Notes under the pieces: model-generated
What the model was told of the DNA's origin: nothing
The model's input: only the letters and a program-made list of their open reading frames with translations
Database searches by the model: none
Translations under genes and position numbers: made by a program
Part shown: piece by piece, positions 26,615 through 34,796 of the stretch
Position numbering within the stretch: the stretch's first letter is position 1
Layout of the letters: every line of letters begins with the position of its first letter
From: CAYUET01 sp964443875
Lineage (GTDB): Bacteria > Auribacterota > JAFGBW01
DNA: 64,000 nt
Assembly (NCBI GenBank): GCA_964443875.1
Contig: CAYUET010000003.1
Coordinates: 93,246-157,245 of the forward strand
Direction of reading: 5' to 3'

Positions 26615-29311
26615 TTAAAGTCCTGTATCCGGAATTTTAACAGTAAAGACCGTACCTTTGCCTTCCTCACTTTCAACATCTATGCTTCCCTTATGACGCT
26701 GAATAATTCCATAAGAAATCGATAAACCCAAACCGGTGCCTTTGCCCGGTGCCTTTGTGGTAAAAAAAGGATCAAAAACCCTTGAAAGATTTTCCTGAGA
26801 AATTCCTTTCCCAGTATCGGAAATTTTCACAATGACAAAATCTTTTTCATATTTACTTGAAATGGTAATCGTTCCCTTGTCCTCAATCGCCTGAGCCGCA
26901 TTCACCAGCATGTTCATAAATACCTGATTTAACTGTCCGGGATAACATCGTATGGAAGGAAGCGGGGCAAGATTTTTAACCAGTTCACATTTATATTTCA
27001 ATTCATTCCAGACAATCTTCAACGTGGCTTCAATCCCTTCATTGATGTCATAATCCTTGATCTGGGCATCATCTGTTCTGGCAAAACTTTTAAGACTCTG
27101 AACAATTTCCTTGATGCGCCGTGTTCCATCCAGAGATTCAGAAATCAGCTGGGGAATATCCTTCAAGATAAAATCCATGTCGATTTTTTCACGGTGCTCT
27201 CTGATCGTCGAAATGACACGGAAAAAGTCCGTCTGCCGATTTTCCGAAATATGCTTCAGAGCCTGTTCATATTCATTCAATATCTGAATAAAAGAAGTGA
27301 TATATTCCTTTAAAGTTGAAATGTTGCTCATAACAAAACCAACAGGATTATTGATTTCATGGGCCACACCGGCAGCCAATTGCCCTATGGAAGCCAGTTT
27401 TTCTGATTGCAAAATCTGACCCTGCACTCTGGAAAGCTCCTCATAGGCCTTTTTTAATTCCTCCTCAGCCTTTTTGCTGGAAGTAATATCCTGACCTATG
27501 GACTGGTATTGCAGCAACAGCCCCTTATCATCAAAAATCGGAAAATCGGTCCAAATCGTCCAGGCAACGCCAGAAGATGTTTCGAATTTATGCTCCTGGG
27601 AATGCATGCGAGGCTCATTCAGTAAAGAGCCGCACTTTTCCATCAGCTTCGGTTTCGCCCCGGGAGGCACCAGGTCAATCCATTTCCTTCCTATTAATTC
27701 TTCCCTGGGAAGCCCGAATGATTGGGCGTATGCCGTGTTAACGAAGGTCAGAGTGGTATCCGGTTTCCATCTGCAAATCATGGCAAAAGGGATCTCCACC
27801 ATGGCTCTATAGAGGGATTCACTTTCCTTGATCTGCTCTTCAATCTGCTTTTGCTGTGTGATGTCCGTAATAACCCCTATCAAGCCCGCTATCTGATCCC
27901 GGGAATCCCTGTAAATGGCCTTATTGATGATGATATCGGAAGTTTTTCCATTCAGATCGGTATAACAGCCCTGGTAAATCTGATCTTTCTGATCCCTGTA
28001 TAATTCCTTATCTTTCTCAGCCTGGAGTTTTGCATCGTTTTCTGAAAGGATGTCAAAAACGGTCTTTCCCAAAAACCCGCTTGAATAGGTATTAAAAAAT
28101 TTCTCAAATGCCTTATTGCAGATCTGATAATGCCCCTCAAGATCTTTGTAATAAATCGGCAGAGGAATGGTATTGATCAGTTTCTGATAGAACAAGGATT
28201 TTTCACTGAAATCTCCCTTGATCTGCTCCAGGGCGGTTACATCTGTCCCATAAATTCTGATTGAATTCGTCTCGGGTAAATAATGAAGATATTGGTTGTA
28301 AAATTTGCCCTCCACAGATACTTTTCTCAGATGATGTGAAATATCAAAGGTTTTAAAATCTTCAATGATTTTGTTAACACCCTCAAGCCAGGGATGATCA
28401 AATTTCAAAACCGGCAGATCTTTAAACAAGTTCATGGAGGCCTTGTTCTGAAATATGACCTTACCTGTGGAATCAATTTCATCGATGGGTGAAGGGTTCA
28501 GATGAGGATAGGAAGCAAGTCTTGAAAGTTCTGCCTCCGTTTTTTCTCTGTGACTCAAATCTTCAATGAGCATCGTAAAACCATTGTATTCGCCTTTGTC
28601 ATCCGTCATGGATTTACTTGAACTGTTCACAGAAATGGAAGTTCCGTCTTTTTTGATAAGCTGAAAAGCATGCCGGAAATTCTCATTATGCAAAAACTTT
28701 CTTAAAAACAAATCCGATTTGCCATTGGAAAGAGGATTGACAATCTGAACAAAAGGCGTGCCGATCATTTCCCCTTCGGTGTAATCCAGCATGGAGGTAA
28801 TTCTCTCATTCGCATAAGTAATAATCCCCTCCTTATTCACGATAAGAAAACCCTCGTGTAGATTTTCCACAATGAAACGGTATTTTAAATCCTTTTCCCT
28901 CAGTTTTTTTTCGAGTTTTGATTTTTCAAAACAGAATAAAACCTGCCTTGCAAGAAGATTTTCATCAAACGTTCCCTTGACCATGAATTCATGCACGCCA
29001 AAATTTGCAGCTTCTTTCATAAGCTCAATTTCGTCGTTCGAGGTAAGAACCATAAGCGGAATATATGGGAATTTCTCCTTGAAAACCTTTATGGAATTAA
29101 CACCCAGGCTATCCGGAAGGTTGAGGTCCATAATCACAATATCCAGGGAAGAAAATTTACAGCATTCCAGGCATTCCTTAAGTGTTCCGGCCTCTTTCAG
29201 AGTGATACGGATATCCGATTGAAGCAGAAACATCTTTCTTATTATTTCCTTCTGAAAAAGATTATCCTCCACATAAAGCAGATGAATAGGCGGGGTTTCA
29301 TCATTCAACAT
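26615..29311 (-). CDS. REC-multi-PAS sensor histidine kinase
   Basis: The 898-residue soluble protein has a receiver (Asp62 in 'DIVIMDLNLPDSLG', Lys in 'FMVKGTF'). About four PAS domains follow (starting near residues 140, 275, 375 and 505; tell-tale ends 'DLSHREKTEAEL', 'DITQQKQIEEQI', 'DITSSKKAEEEL'). Next come a histidine box 'LAAGVAHEINNPVGFV' and an ATPase domain ('NMLVNAAQAIEDKG', 'DTGKGISQENL', 'GKGTGLGLSISYGI'). It is the first gene of the minus-strand signalling operon and the most likely phosphate source for the receivers that follow. A TTGACA promoter lies about 240 bp upstream. Confidence 0.93.
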   Translation of the reverse strand: MLNDETPPIHLLYVEDNLFQKEIIRKMFLLQSDIRITLKEAGTLKECLECCKFSSLDIVIMDLNLPDSLGVNSIKVFKEKFPYIPLMVLTSNDEIELMKEAANFGVHEFMVKGTFDENLLARQVLFCFEKSKLEKKLREKDLKYRFIVENLHEGFLIVNKEGIITYANERITSMLDYTEGEMIGTPFVQIVNPLSNGKSDLFLRKFLHNENFRHAFQLIKKDGTSISVNSSSKSMTDDKGEYNGFTMLIEDLSHREKTEAELSRLASYPHLNPSPIDEIDSTGKVIFQNKASMNLFKDLPVLKFDHPWLEGVNKIIEDFKTFDISHHLRKVSVEGKFYNQYLHYLPETNSIRIYGTDVTALEQIKGDFSEKSLFYQKLINTIPLPIYYKDLEGHYQICNKAFEKFFNTYSSGFLGKTVFDILSENDAKLQAEKDKELYRDQKDQIYQGCYTDLNGKTSDIIINKAIYRDSRDQIAGLIGVITDITQQKQIEEQIKESESLYRAMVEIPFAMICRWKPDTTLTFVNTAYAQSFGLPREELIGRKWIDLVPPGAKPKLMEKCGSLLNEPRMHSQEHKFETSSGVAWTIWTDFPIFDDKGLLLQYQSIGQDITSSKKAEEELKKAYEELSRVQGQILQSEKLASIGQLAAGVAHEINNPVGFVMSNISTLKEYITSFIQILNEYEQALKHISENRQTDFFRVISTIREHREKIDMDFILKDIPQLISESLDGTRRIKEIVQSLKSFARTDDAQIKDYDINEGIEATLKIVWNELKYKCELVKNLAPLPSIRCYPGQLNQVFMNMLVNAAQAIEDKGTITISSKYEKDFVIVKISDTGKGISQENLSRVFDPFFTTKAPGKGTGLGLSISYGIIQRHKGSIDVESEEGKGTVFTVKIPDTGL

Positions 29312-29552
29312 AAAAAGGCTTTCCTGATATTCTTGTTCAAAACAATCAATACTGCCTTAAATTAAACCTCTGACAAAAACCTTTTTCACAACACAAAATG
29401 AAAAATTTTTAAAAAAAGAAATGATTACCTGAAAGAAAATCCGAAACTGAGATAAAAGAAAAATGTTTACTGATTGGTTTCAAGTGAACTCCACAACAAG
29501 GGTTTGCTTTCTCACCTGTTCTGACTTTTTTAAGTATCTTAACTATGACTGT

Positions 29553-29582
29553 AATTTACATCTTAAAGTCTGTTGATGTCAA
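29553..29582 (-). promoter_or_regulatory. Sigma-70-like promoter of the signalling operon
   Basis: On the minus strand a perfect -35 TTGACA (29577-29582) is followed after 18 bases by TAAATT (29553-29558). It lies in the 328-bp space between the phosphoribosyltransferase-like lipoprotein gene and the large kinase, facing the kinase, with a leader of about 240 bases. Nothing else stands out in that gap. Confidence 0.4.
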
Positions 29583-29639
29583 TTAAAGACTTGTTCATGA
29601 TTTCTCAGTCTTTTTAAAAAGAGGAGGAGGATAACACCC

Positions 29640-30827
29640 TTAAGAAGATGTTGAGCAGGGAAAACGGCTGGAAATATTAAATTCCGGAGTTTCTGAATAG
29701 ACAAAGGGAAAAGAGGATTGAGGAGTATTCATGACCTTGAGGATAAACTGATTTTCATCTTTTACAGAAAAGGAAGAGCTTTCAATATATTCTTTCATCT
29801 CCCTGGAAGGATTTTTTAAAGCCTCCCGGATTTCTTTTTCATTCATGTGTCCGAAATAAAAATCCATGCGTTCTCTTCTGTAATATTCGGAGCGCTTATC
29901 TTGATAAACCGGCTGAAAATTCATCCGGTGAAAAAAATCCAGGAAAGTCTTGGGCATTGATAATTGATCAGGAATTTTATGATCAAAATAGGCTATGGGT
30001 TTAAAAAAATCTTCTGCTGTAAAACCCAGATCATCATACATTATTTTCATTTCCTCAACACGAAAAAGATCTTTAACCACCGGGAAAACATGATAAGGAG
30101 AAATAATCTCAAGATTAACACGAGGATTTTTTCTGACACTTTCAATCAATTCCAGACTTTTCACCGACATAAAAGGGACAGCCACAATGACTTTTGCCGG
30201 CTTTATGCCCTGAAATTTTTCTGCAATTTCAACAATCTGTGTATGGATCTGTTTTCCGCTGTAGGCAGCATCATCCAGAATTAAAAAAATATCGAGACCG
30301 GAAGCGTTAATCTGATTCCACATTTTCTTATAACCTGAACGGCCATGCGCAAAATAGGTATAATAGGCAGGATCCGGAAGACCGAATTTTTTTTTGGCCA
30401 TTTCAAAAACCCAACGTTTCGAAGATCCCATTTGCATATCCAGAAAAAGAATAAACGGGGTTTCCGGCTGAAGGTGATTCCTTAATTCCGAGCAAACCGC
30501 TTCAAGCCCTTTATTAAATTCCGAAAACGAAATTTTCCCCTTTAGAAGAAAATTTCTTATTTTTTGTTTTACTTTTTTACACGCAGAACTTTCTTCGCTG
30601 TCAATCCAGAAGTTCAGTTTCTCAGCATTGATTTCCGGATTGTCTTTGGGTACCGGAACAGGGGTATTTTCATCAATAAATGAATTTCCGTGCCCCGAAT
30701 CCGCCGGAACGTCGCTTTTTATCATGCTTTTAGGGCTTAAGCCATATACGGGGAAAAAATTGCAGCTGCTGAGTCCCAGAATAATTGCAGCAATGACTAA
30801 CCCGGCTGTTTTTCCATAAGCTGACAT
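29640..30827 (-). CDS. Lipoprotein with a phosphoribosyltransferase-like domain
   Basis: The ATG at 30827 has GGGAGG upstream and opens a lipoprotein signal (hydrophobic core ending 'LGLSSC', lipid Cys about residue 22). A linker rich in Pro and Asp follows. The middle carries a type I PRTase-like fold: 'TPFILFLDMQMGSSKRW', then 'LDIFLILDDAAYSGKQI', matching the PRPP-binding loop (hhhhDDxxxSGxQ), then 'KVIVAVPFMS'. A cell-surface or periplasmic PRTase would be strange, as PRPP is cytoplasmic, so the fold may have been reused for binding. No pyrimidine or purine gene is near. The C-terminal 130 residues are not recognised. Confidence 0.7.
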   Translation of the reverse strand: MSAYGKTAGLVIAAIILGLSSCNFFPVYGLSPKSMIKSDVPADSGHGNSFIDENTPVPVPKDNPEINAEKLNFWIDSEESSACKKVKQKIRNFLLKGKISFSEFNKGLEAVCSELRNHLQPETPFILFLDMQMGSSKRWVFEMAKKKFGLPDPAYYTYFAHGRSGYKKMWNQINASGLDIFLILDDAAYSGKQIHTQIVEIAEKFQGIKPAKVIVAVPFMSVKSLELIESVRKNPRVNLEIISPYHVFPVVKDLFRVEEMKIMYDDLGFTAEDFFKPIAYFDHKIPDQLSMPKTFLDFFHRMNFQPVYQDKRSEYYRRERMDFYFGHMNEKEIREALKNPSREMKEYIESSSFSVKDENQFILKVMNTPQSSFPFVYSETPEFNISSRFPCSTSS

Positions 30828-30960
30828 TATTTCTTCTACCTCCCTGAACAAAATAACTCCAATTCCTGATCATGTCAAATACCTGCATTGAATTAATTTC
30901 AGACCTGAAATTCCATCCCTCTTCTTGACCATTCTCACAAAAAACTGCTAACCTCTCTCC

Positions 30961-31311
30961 ATGGACACAAACACCCTTTTTTTTAAAGAATCAGGAAAAG
31001 TCTGCAGCAAATGCTACAGGCCCTTAAACCGCTGCACCTGTGATCACAGCAAAACGATTCCTTCAAACGGAGACGGAATTGTCCGTGTAAGTCGTGAAAC
31101 CAAAGGAAGAAAAGGAAAAGGAGTGACCCTGATTTCAGGGCTCCCCCTCAACAGCCAGGACCTGGAAAAATTTTCCAGAGAGCTGAAACAAAAACTCGGC
31201 ACCGGAGGCACCATTAAAGACAGGGTGATTGAAATTCAGGGGGATCACCGGGACCTGCTCTTTGAGGAGCTTAAAAACCGCGGTTTTACCGTTAAAAAAT
31301 CCGGAGGATAA
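30961..31311 (+). CDS. yciH: SUI1/eIF1-family translation factor (YciH) with N-terminal zinc ribbon
   Basis: The 116-residue protein has a short zinc ribbon ('CSKCYRPLNRCTC') followed by the SUI1 fold: 'VRVSRETKGRKGKGVTLISGLP', 'LKQKLGTGGTIKDRVIEIQGDHRD' and 'LKNRGFTVKKSGG'. In bacteria YciH is a non-essential homologue of eIF1 proposed to affect start-codon fidelity. The gene is alone on the plus strand between two minus-strand genes. Confidence 0.93.
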   Translation: MDTNTLFFKESGKVCSKCYRPLNRCTCDHSKTIPSNGDGIVRVSRETKGRKGKGVTLISGLPLNSQDLEKFSRELKQKLGTGGTIKDRVIEIQGDHRDLLFEELKNRGFTVKKSGG

Positions 31312-31325
31312 ATTCAGGACCGGCT

Positions 31326-32171
31326 TTATTCAAGAGCACCAATAAACTCTGTGAGTTTTTCCTGCGTCCATTCAATCCTTTCAAGATCCGCCGACCCTGA
31401 TGCATATTTTTTCTGAAATTCAAGATAGTCTCCTGCCTTATTCAATAAAGAATTCCATCCTTCTCCATCGGTTGGATAAATATTCACATACCCCTCATCA
31501 CCTGGTTCATAGAATCCGGTCACATTACGCTCTGAATCCATCTTTACATTCGCCTGAATATTTAACCCCAAAAATACAGAGGTAAAAGACAATTGTTCCT
31601 CTAAACTCATATCCCTTGAAATCTCATCCCATGCGTCTTTTACATCCTGAGGCGCATTGGGAGGCGGAAAAACCAAAGTTTTTCCCGCACCAACTTCTAC
31701 CACACCATCATTATTCAAATCAACAGAATGGCTATGATCCGGCTGAACAAGGAGATTCCGAGCCCCCTCTTCTGAGATTGAATCAACATGACTGTCCGTA
31801 AGTTTTATGCCATAGCTCGCTGCCTTTTTTAATAAGCTGCGATCATCGGCCGATAAGGATTTTAAAAAAGTCTTTGACTTTCCTGCTTCTTCCGATTCCT
31901 TCAGTATTTCAGAATACCGGGTGATTTCATCTTCAGAAAGACCCCGTATTTTGAGCAAAGTTCTGGATTTTTCAGACAGAGTTATCTCCGAATAATCTGA
32001 ATTATAAGCACTTAAGGCTTCCCTGGACAGGATAACTTCATCTGTCTGGCTTTGCTGATTTTGGTCTGATTCATTGATTACGCTCTGAACCTGCAGTTCT
32101 TTTTTATATTTAAACACAGCCTCGGCCTGATTCACGGTATAGGCTGCTATTGAATTGGTTATATCCATCAT
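31326..32171 (-). CDS. Uncharacterised protein with an EF-hand-like loop
   Basis: I do not recognise the family. The 281 residues lack a signal peptide. The first third is polar and Gln/Ser rich; a helical part follows ('TLSEKSRTLLKIRGLSEDEI'). At about 150-160 there is a calcium-loop-like motif 'DLNNDGVVEVG', then a compact C-terminal domain ('YVNIYPTDGEGWNSLLNKAG'). Two ATGs stand next to each other; the second (32168) has the better spacing to GGAG. The N-terminus 'MDITNSIAAYTVNQAEAV' looks like short motility-associated proteins, a weak resemblance only. Its only neighbour of note is a dispersed repeat about 170 bp upstream. Confidence 0.7.
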   Translation of the reverse strand: MMDITNSIAAYTVNQAEAVFKYKKELQVQSVINESDQNQQSQTDEVILSREALSAYNSDYSEITLSEKSRTLLKIRGLSEDEITRYSEILKESEEAGKSKTFLKSLSADDRSLLKKAASYGIKLTDSHVDSISEEGARNLLVQPDHSHSVDLNNDGVVEVGAGKTLVFPPPNAPQDVKDAWDEISRDMSLEEQLSFTSVFLGLNIQANVKMDSERNVTGFYEPGDEGYVNIYPTDGEGWNSLLNKAGDYLEFQKKYASGSADLERIEWTQEKLTEFIGALE

Positions 32172-32338
32172 TAAACTCCTTTTATAATGATTTTATCTTA
32201 TAAGACTTGCAAATGACGGACCTGAAATTTCAAAAAATCAAATTTTTCTTATTTTTTCATATTCAATTCATTACACGTCATCAAAATTTCTCTTTCCCTT
32301 TGATTTCCGAAAAATAAGAAAAAATTTCCCCTGTATTG

Positions 32339-32430
32339 AATGAACTACCCCAAAGCTCGCTGCGAGGTAGCGAATGTCATTCCAAACGAACGTGAAAAAT
32401 CTGGATTACCCGCTATCGCTCGAAATGACA
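32339..32430. repeat. Dispersed repeat B, copy 1 (MITE-like)
   Basis: About 92 bp beginning AATGAACTACCCCAAAGCT and ending CGCTCGAAATGACA; a diverged second copy with the same order of blocks lies at 43400-43490. The inner part begins GTCATTCC and ends AAATGAC, giving short inverted ends. It sits alone in the 550-bp space upstream of the FabK-like gene. Confidence 0.75.
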
Positions 32431-32646
32431 AGCCGATAACTTATCCCTGATTTATTTAAAAATGTAAAAACAGTATCCATGCATAATTCCTGCATTAAAG
32501 TACGAATAAAACTTGATAATTCACCCGGAATGACATTTTGATGTTAATCTCAGCGCCACCTTTATTGAATATAAATTCATCCCTTAAAAAAAATTCTCTC
32601 CGGGAGAACCGTCAATACATTTTTCTGTTTCTTGTTCTTTAATTGG

Positions 32647-32674
32647 TTGATTTCCTTAAAAATTTTATTATAAA
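32647..32674 (+). promoter_or_regulatory. Putative promoter of the FabK/NMO-like gene
   Basis: TTGATT (32647-32652), a 16-base spacer and TATAAA (32669-32674) lie 50 bases upstream of the ATG at 32724 in very AT-rich DNA. The match is good but AT-rich sequence gives such matches by chance. Confidence 0.35.
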
Positions 32675-32723
32675 TACATTCTATCTTTAATAATTGTTTA
32701 TTTCAGCGAACCTTGGAGGTTTT

Positions 32724-33737
32724 ATGCTTTTTGAAAAATATGCCAAACGTGGAGTGGATTTTTTAGGGGTCAAATACCCTTTGATTGCTGGAGGAATGAC
32801 CTGGGTCAGCAACTTTGAACTCTGCAAAGCCGTCAGCGACAATGGGGCCTTCCCTGTTCTGGCGGGAGGCAACATGACGCCGGAAATTTTTGAAAAAGAA
32901 ATCGACAAATGCGTTTCAGGGCTCAAAACCCCTTTTGCTGTCAATATGATCACTATTGCACCCAACTATAAAACACATCTTGAAATACTGGCTTCCAAAA
33001 ATGTACCCTTTGCTGTTTTTGCAGGCAGTTTTCCCCGGAAACAGGATATTGTAAAAATAAAGGAAACTGGTAAGAAAACTCTTTCCTTTGCCTCTGAAGA
33101 ATCCATTGCCGAGCAGCAGATCCGTTTCGGCATTGACGCCCTGATCCTGGAAGGCTCTGAAGCAGGCGGACATATCGGACATGTCTCCCTCATGATTCTT
33201 CTCCAACAGGTACTCTTCAAATTCAATGAAGTTCCCGTTTTTGTTGCCGGAGGAATCGCCACAGGAAAAATGATCGCCCATATGCTCCTGATGGGGGCCT
33301 CAGGCTGTCAGCTCGGCACCCGCTTTGTGATGAGCGATGAATGTACCGTACATCCCCGATTCAAGGAGGTTTTTCTGAAATCCAAGGCCAGACAGGCTAT
33401 TTCCACTCCTCAATACGACTCCAAATTACCGGTTGTAGCCGTGAGAGCCATTAAAAATGAAGGCACGGATGAATTCGGAAAACTTCAGCTCAGACTTCTT
33501 AAAATGCTGGATAAGGGTGAAATCACACGTGAAAAAGCCCAATTTGAAGTCGAACATTTCTGGATAGGGGCCCTTAAAAAAGCCGCTGTGGACGGAGATG
33601 TGGAAAAGGGCTCTCTTATGGCCGGCCAGAGTGTGGGCCTGATCAATGATATCAAACCCATGAAAAGGATACTGGAAGACCTGGTTTCAGAAGCTGAAAC
33701 AGAACTTCAGCGAGTCAAAAAGGACATCAATGGATAA
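32724..33737 (+). CDS. FMN-dependent nitronate monooxygenase / enoyl-ACP reductase II (FabK-like)
   Basis: The 337-residue TIM-barrel flavoprotein shows 'YPLIAGGMTWVSNFELCKAVSDNG', 'EGSEAGGHIGH', 'PVFVAGGIATG', 'GASGCQLGTRFV' and 'AGQSVGLIND', the FMN and phosphate-binding motifs shared by nitronate monooxygenases and FabK. The GGMxWV start and AGQSxGLI end favour FabK-like enoyl-ACP reduction, but no fatty-acid genes lie nearby. The start is the ATG at 32724 with GGAGG 5 bases upstream. The radical SAM gene follows by 8 bp. Confidence 0.85.
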   Translation: MLFEKYAKRGVDFLGVKYPLIAGGMTWVSNFELCKAVSDNGAFPVLAGGNMTPEIFEKEIDKCVSGLKTPFAVNMITIAPNYKTHLEILASKNVPFAVFAGSFPRKQDIVKIKETGKKTLSFASEESIAEQQIRFGIDALILEGSEAGGHIGHVSLMILLQQVLFKFNEVPVFVAGGIATGKMIAHMLLMGASGCQLGTRFVMSDECTVHPRFKEVFLKSKARQAISTPQYDSKLPVVAVRAIKNEGTDEFGKLQLRLLKMLDKGEITREKAQFEVEHFWIGALKKAAVDGDVEKGSLMAGQSVGLINDIKPMKRILEDLVSEAETELQRVKKDING

Positions 33738-33745
33738 ACCCTTCC

Positions 33746-34657
33746 GTGAATGACAATCCCTGCAGCCTGTGCCCGCGCGAATGTCTGGCCGACAGGACTT
33801 CGGCTAATCTCGGCTATTGTCAGACAGATGCGGGATTTTCAGTCAGCTCCGTCTGTGTTCACAAAGGAGAAGAACCCGTGCTTGGCGGGGATAAGGGAAT
33901 CATCAATCTCTTCTTTCCCCATTGTAATCTGCAGTGCGTCTATTGCCAGAACCATCAGATCAGCAGGAACGAAACCCTGTTTTTCTCCTCCCCTGACCCG
34001 GATGAAATCATCTCCGATACTCGCAAACTGATCAAGGATACCGGGATCAGACGAATAGGCTTTGTATCCCCTTCCCATGTTCTCATGCAGGTCAAAAGGC
34101 TGATGCATGAATTAGACAAAGAGTTTGATGACCTGATCTATATTTATAATACCAATGGCTATGACAAGAAAGATCTTCTGACAACCTTTGAAAACAACAT
34201 GGATATTTTTCTTCCGGATCTGAAATACAGGGATCCTGATCTTTCCGAATCCGTTTCAGGGGCAAGGGATTACCCTGAAGTTGCAGCCAAAGCCCTGAAA
34301 ACCATGTATGCCATGAAAGGATCAAGTCTGGTTTTAGATGAAAACGGACTTGCCACCTCGGGCCTTATCATCCGGCATCTTGTCCTTCCCGGATATGTTG
34401 AAAACAGTCTGGCCTGTCTTCGTTTCATCGCCGAGGAACTCTCCCCTGAAGTTCATGTTTCACTCATGTCGCAATACCAGCCGACCATCATGTCGGTCAA
34501 TCATCCCAACCTTTACAGAACCCTTAAGCCTGAAGAATATGAGAGGGTAACGCAAGAAATGGAAAAACTGGGTTTTCAAAATGGATGGGTTCAGGAACTC
34601 AACAGTCATTCCCACTACAACCCGAATTTCGGCAATAAAGACCACCCCTTCGAATAA
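33746..34657 (+). CDS. Radical SAM protein, PflA-like/YgiQ-unrelated activase family
   Basis: The 303-residue protein has an N-terminal Cys-rich segment ('CSLCPRECLADRTSANLGYCQT') and the radical SAM cluster motif 'PHCNLQCVYCQNHQIS' (CxxxCxxC). 'GFVSPSHVLMQVKRLM' and 'LFFPHCNLQC' match the family of putative pyruvate-formate-lyase-activating-like enzymes that stand alone in many anaerobes. The substrate is unknown. The start is GTG at 33746, 8 bp after the FabK-like gene, with which it is co-transcribed; a strong terminator follows. Confidence 0.85.
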   Translation: MNDNPCSLCPRECLADRTSANLGYCQTDAGFSVSSVCVHKGEEPVLGGDKGIINLFFPHCNLQCVYCQNHQISRNETLFFSSPDPDEIISDTRKLIKDTGIRRIGFVSPSHVLMQVKRLMHELDKEFDDLIYIYNTNGYDKKDLLTTFENNMDIFLPDLKYRDPDLSESVSGARDYPEVAAKALKTMYAMKGSSLVLDENGLATSGLIIRHLVLPGYVENSLACLRFIAEELSPEVHVSLMSQYQPTIMSVNHPNLYRTLKPEEYERVTQEMEKLGFQNGWVQELNSHSHYNPNFGNKDHPFE

Positions 34658-34731
34658 TCCCGCCCCCCTTTTTCCGCCTTTCCAGAAAATTCCGTAAATC
34701 ACCTTATTCATCCGATAACCCCATGCTTGAA

Positions 34732-34775
34732 AAACAAAAAACCCGCCGGTTTTCATTCCGGCGGGTTTTTAAAAA
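34732..34775. terminator. Strong bidirectional intrinsic terminator
   Basis: ACCCGCCGG and CCGGCGGGT pair into a 9-bp stem (34741-34766) with A5 before and T5 after, so it works on both strands. It separates the convergent radical SAM and hppA genes. A second hairpin (CCTGTTT/AAACAGG, 34779-34795) lies next to the hppA stop and may serve hppA alone. Confidence 0.9.
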
Positions 34776-34796
34776 TGTCCTGTTTATAAAACAGGT

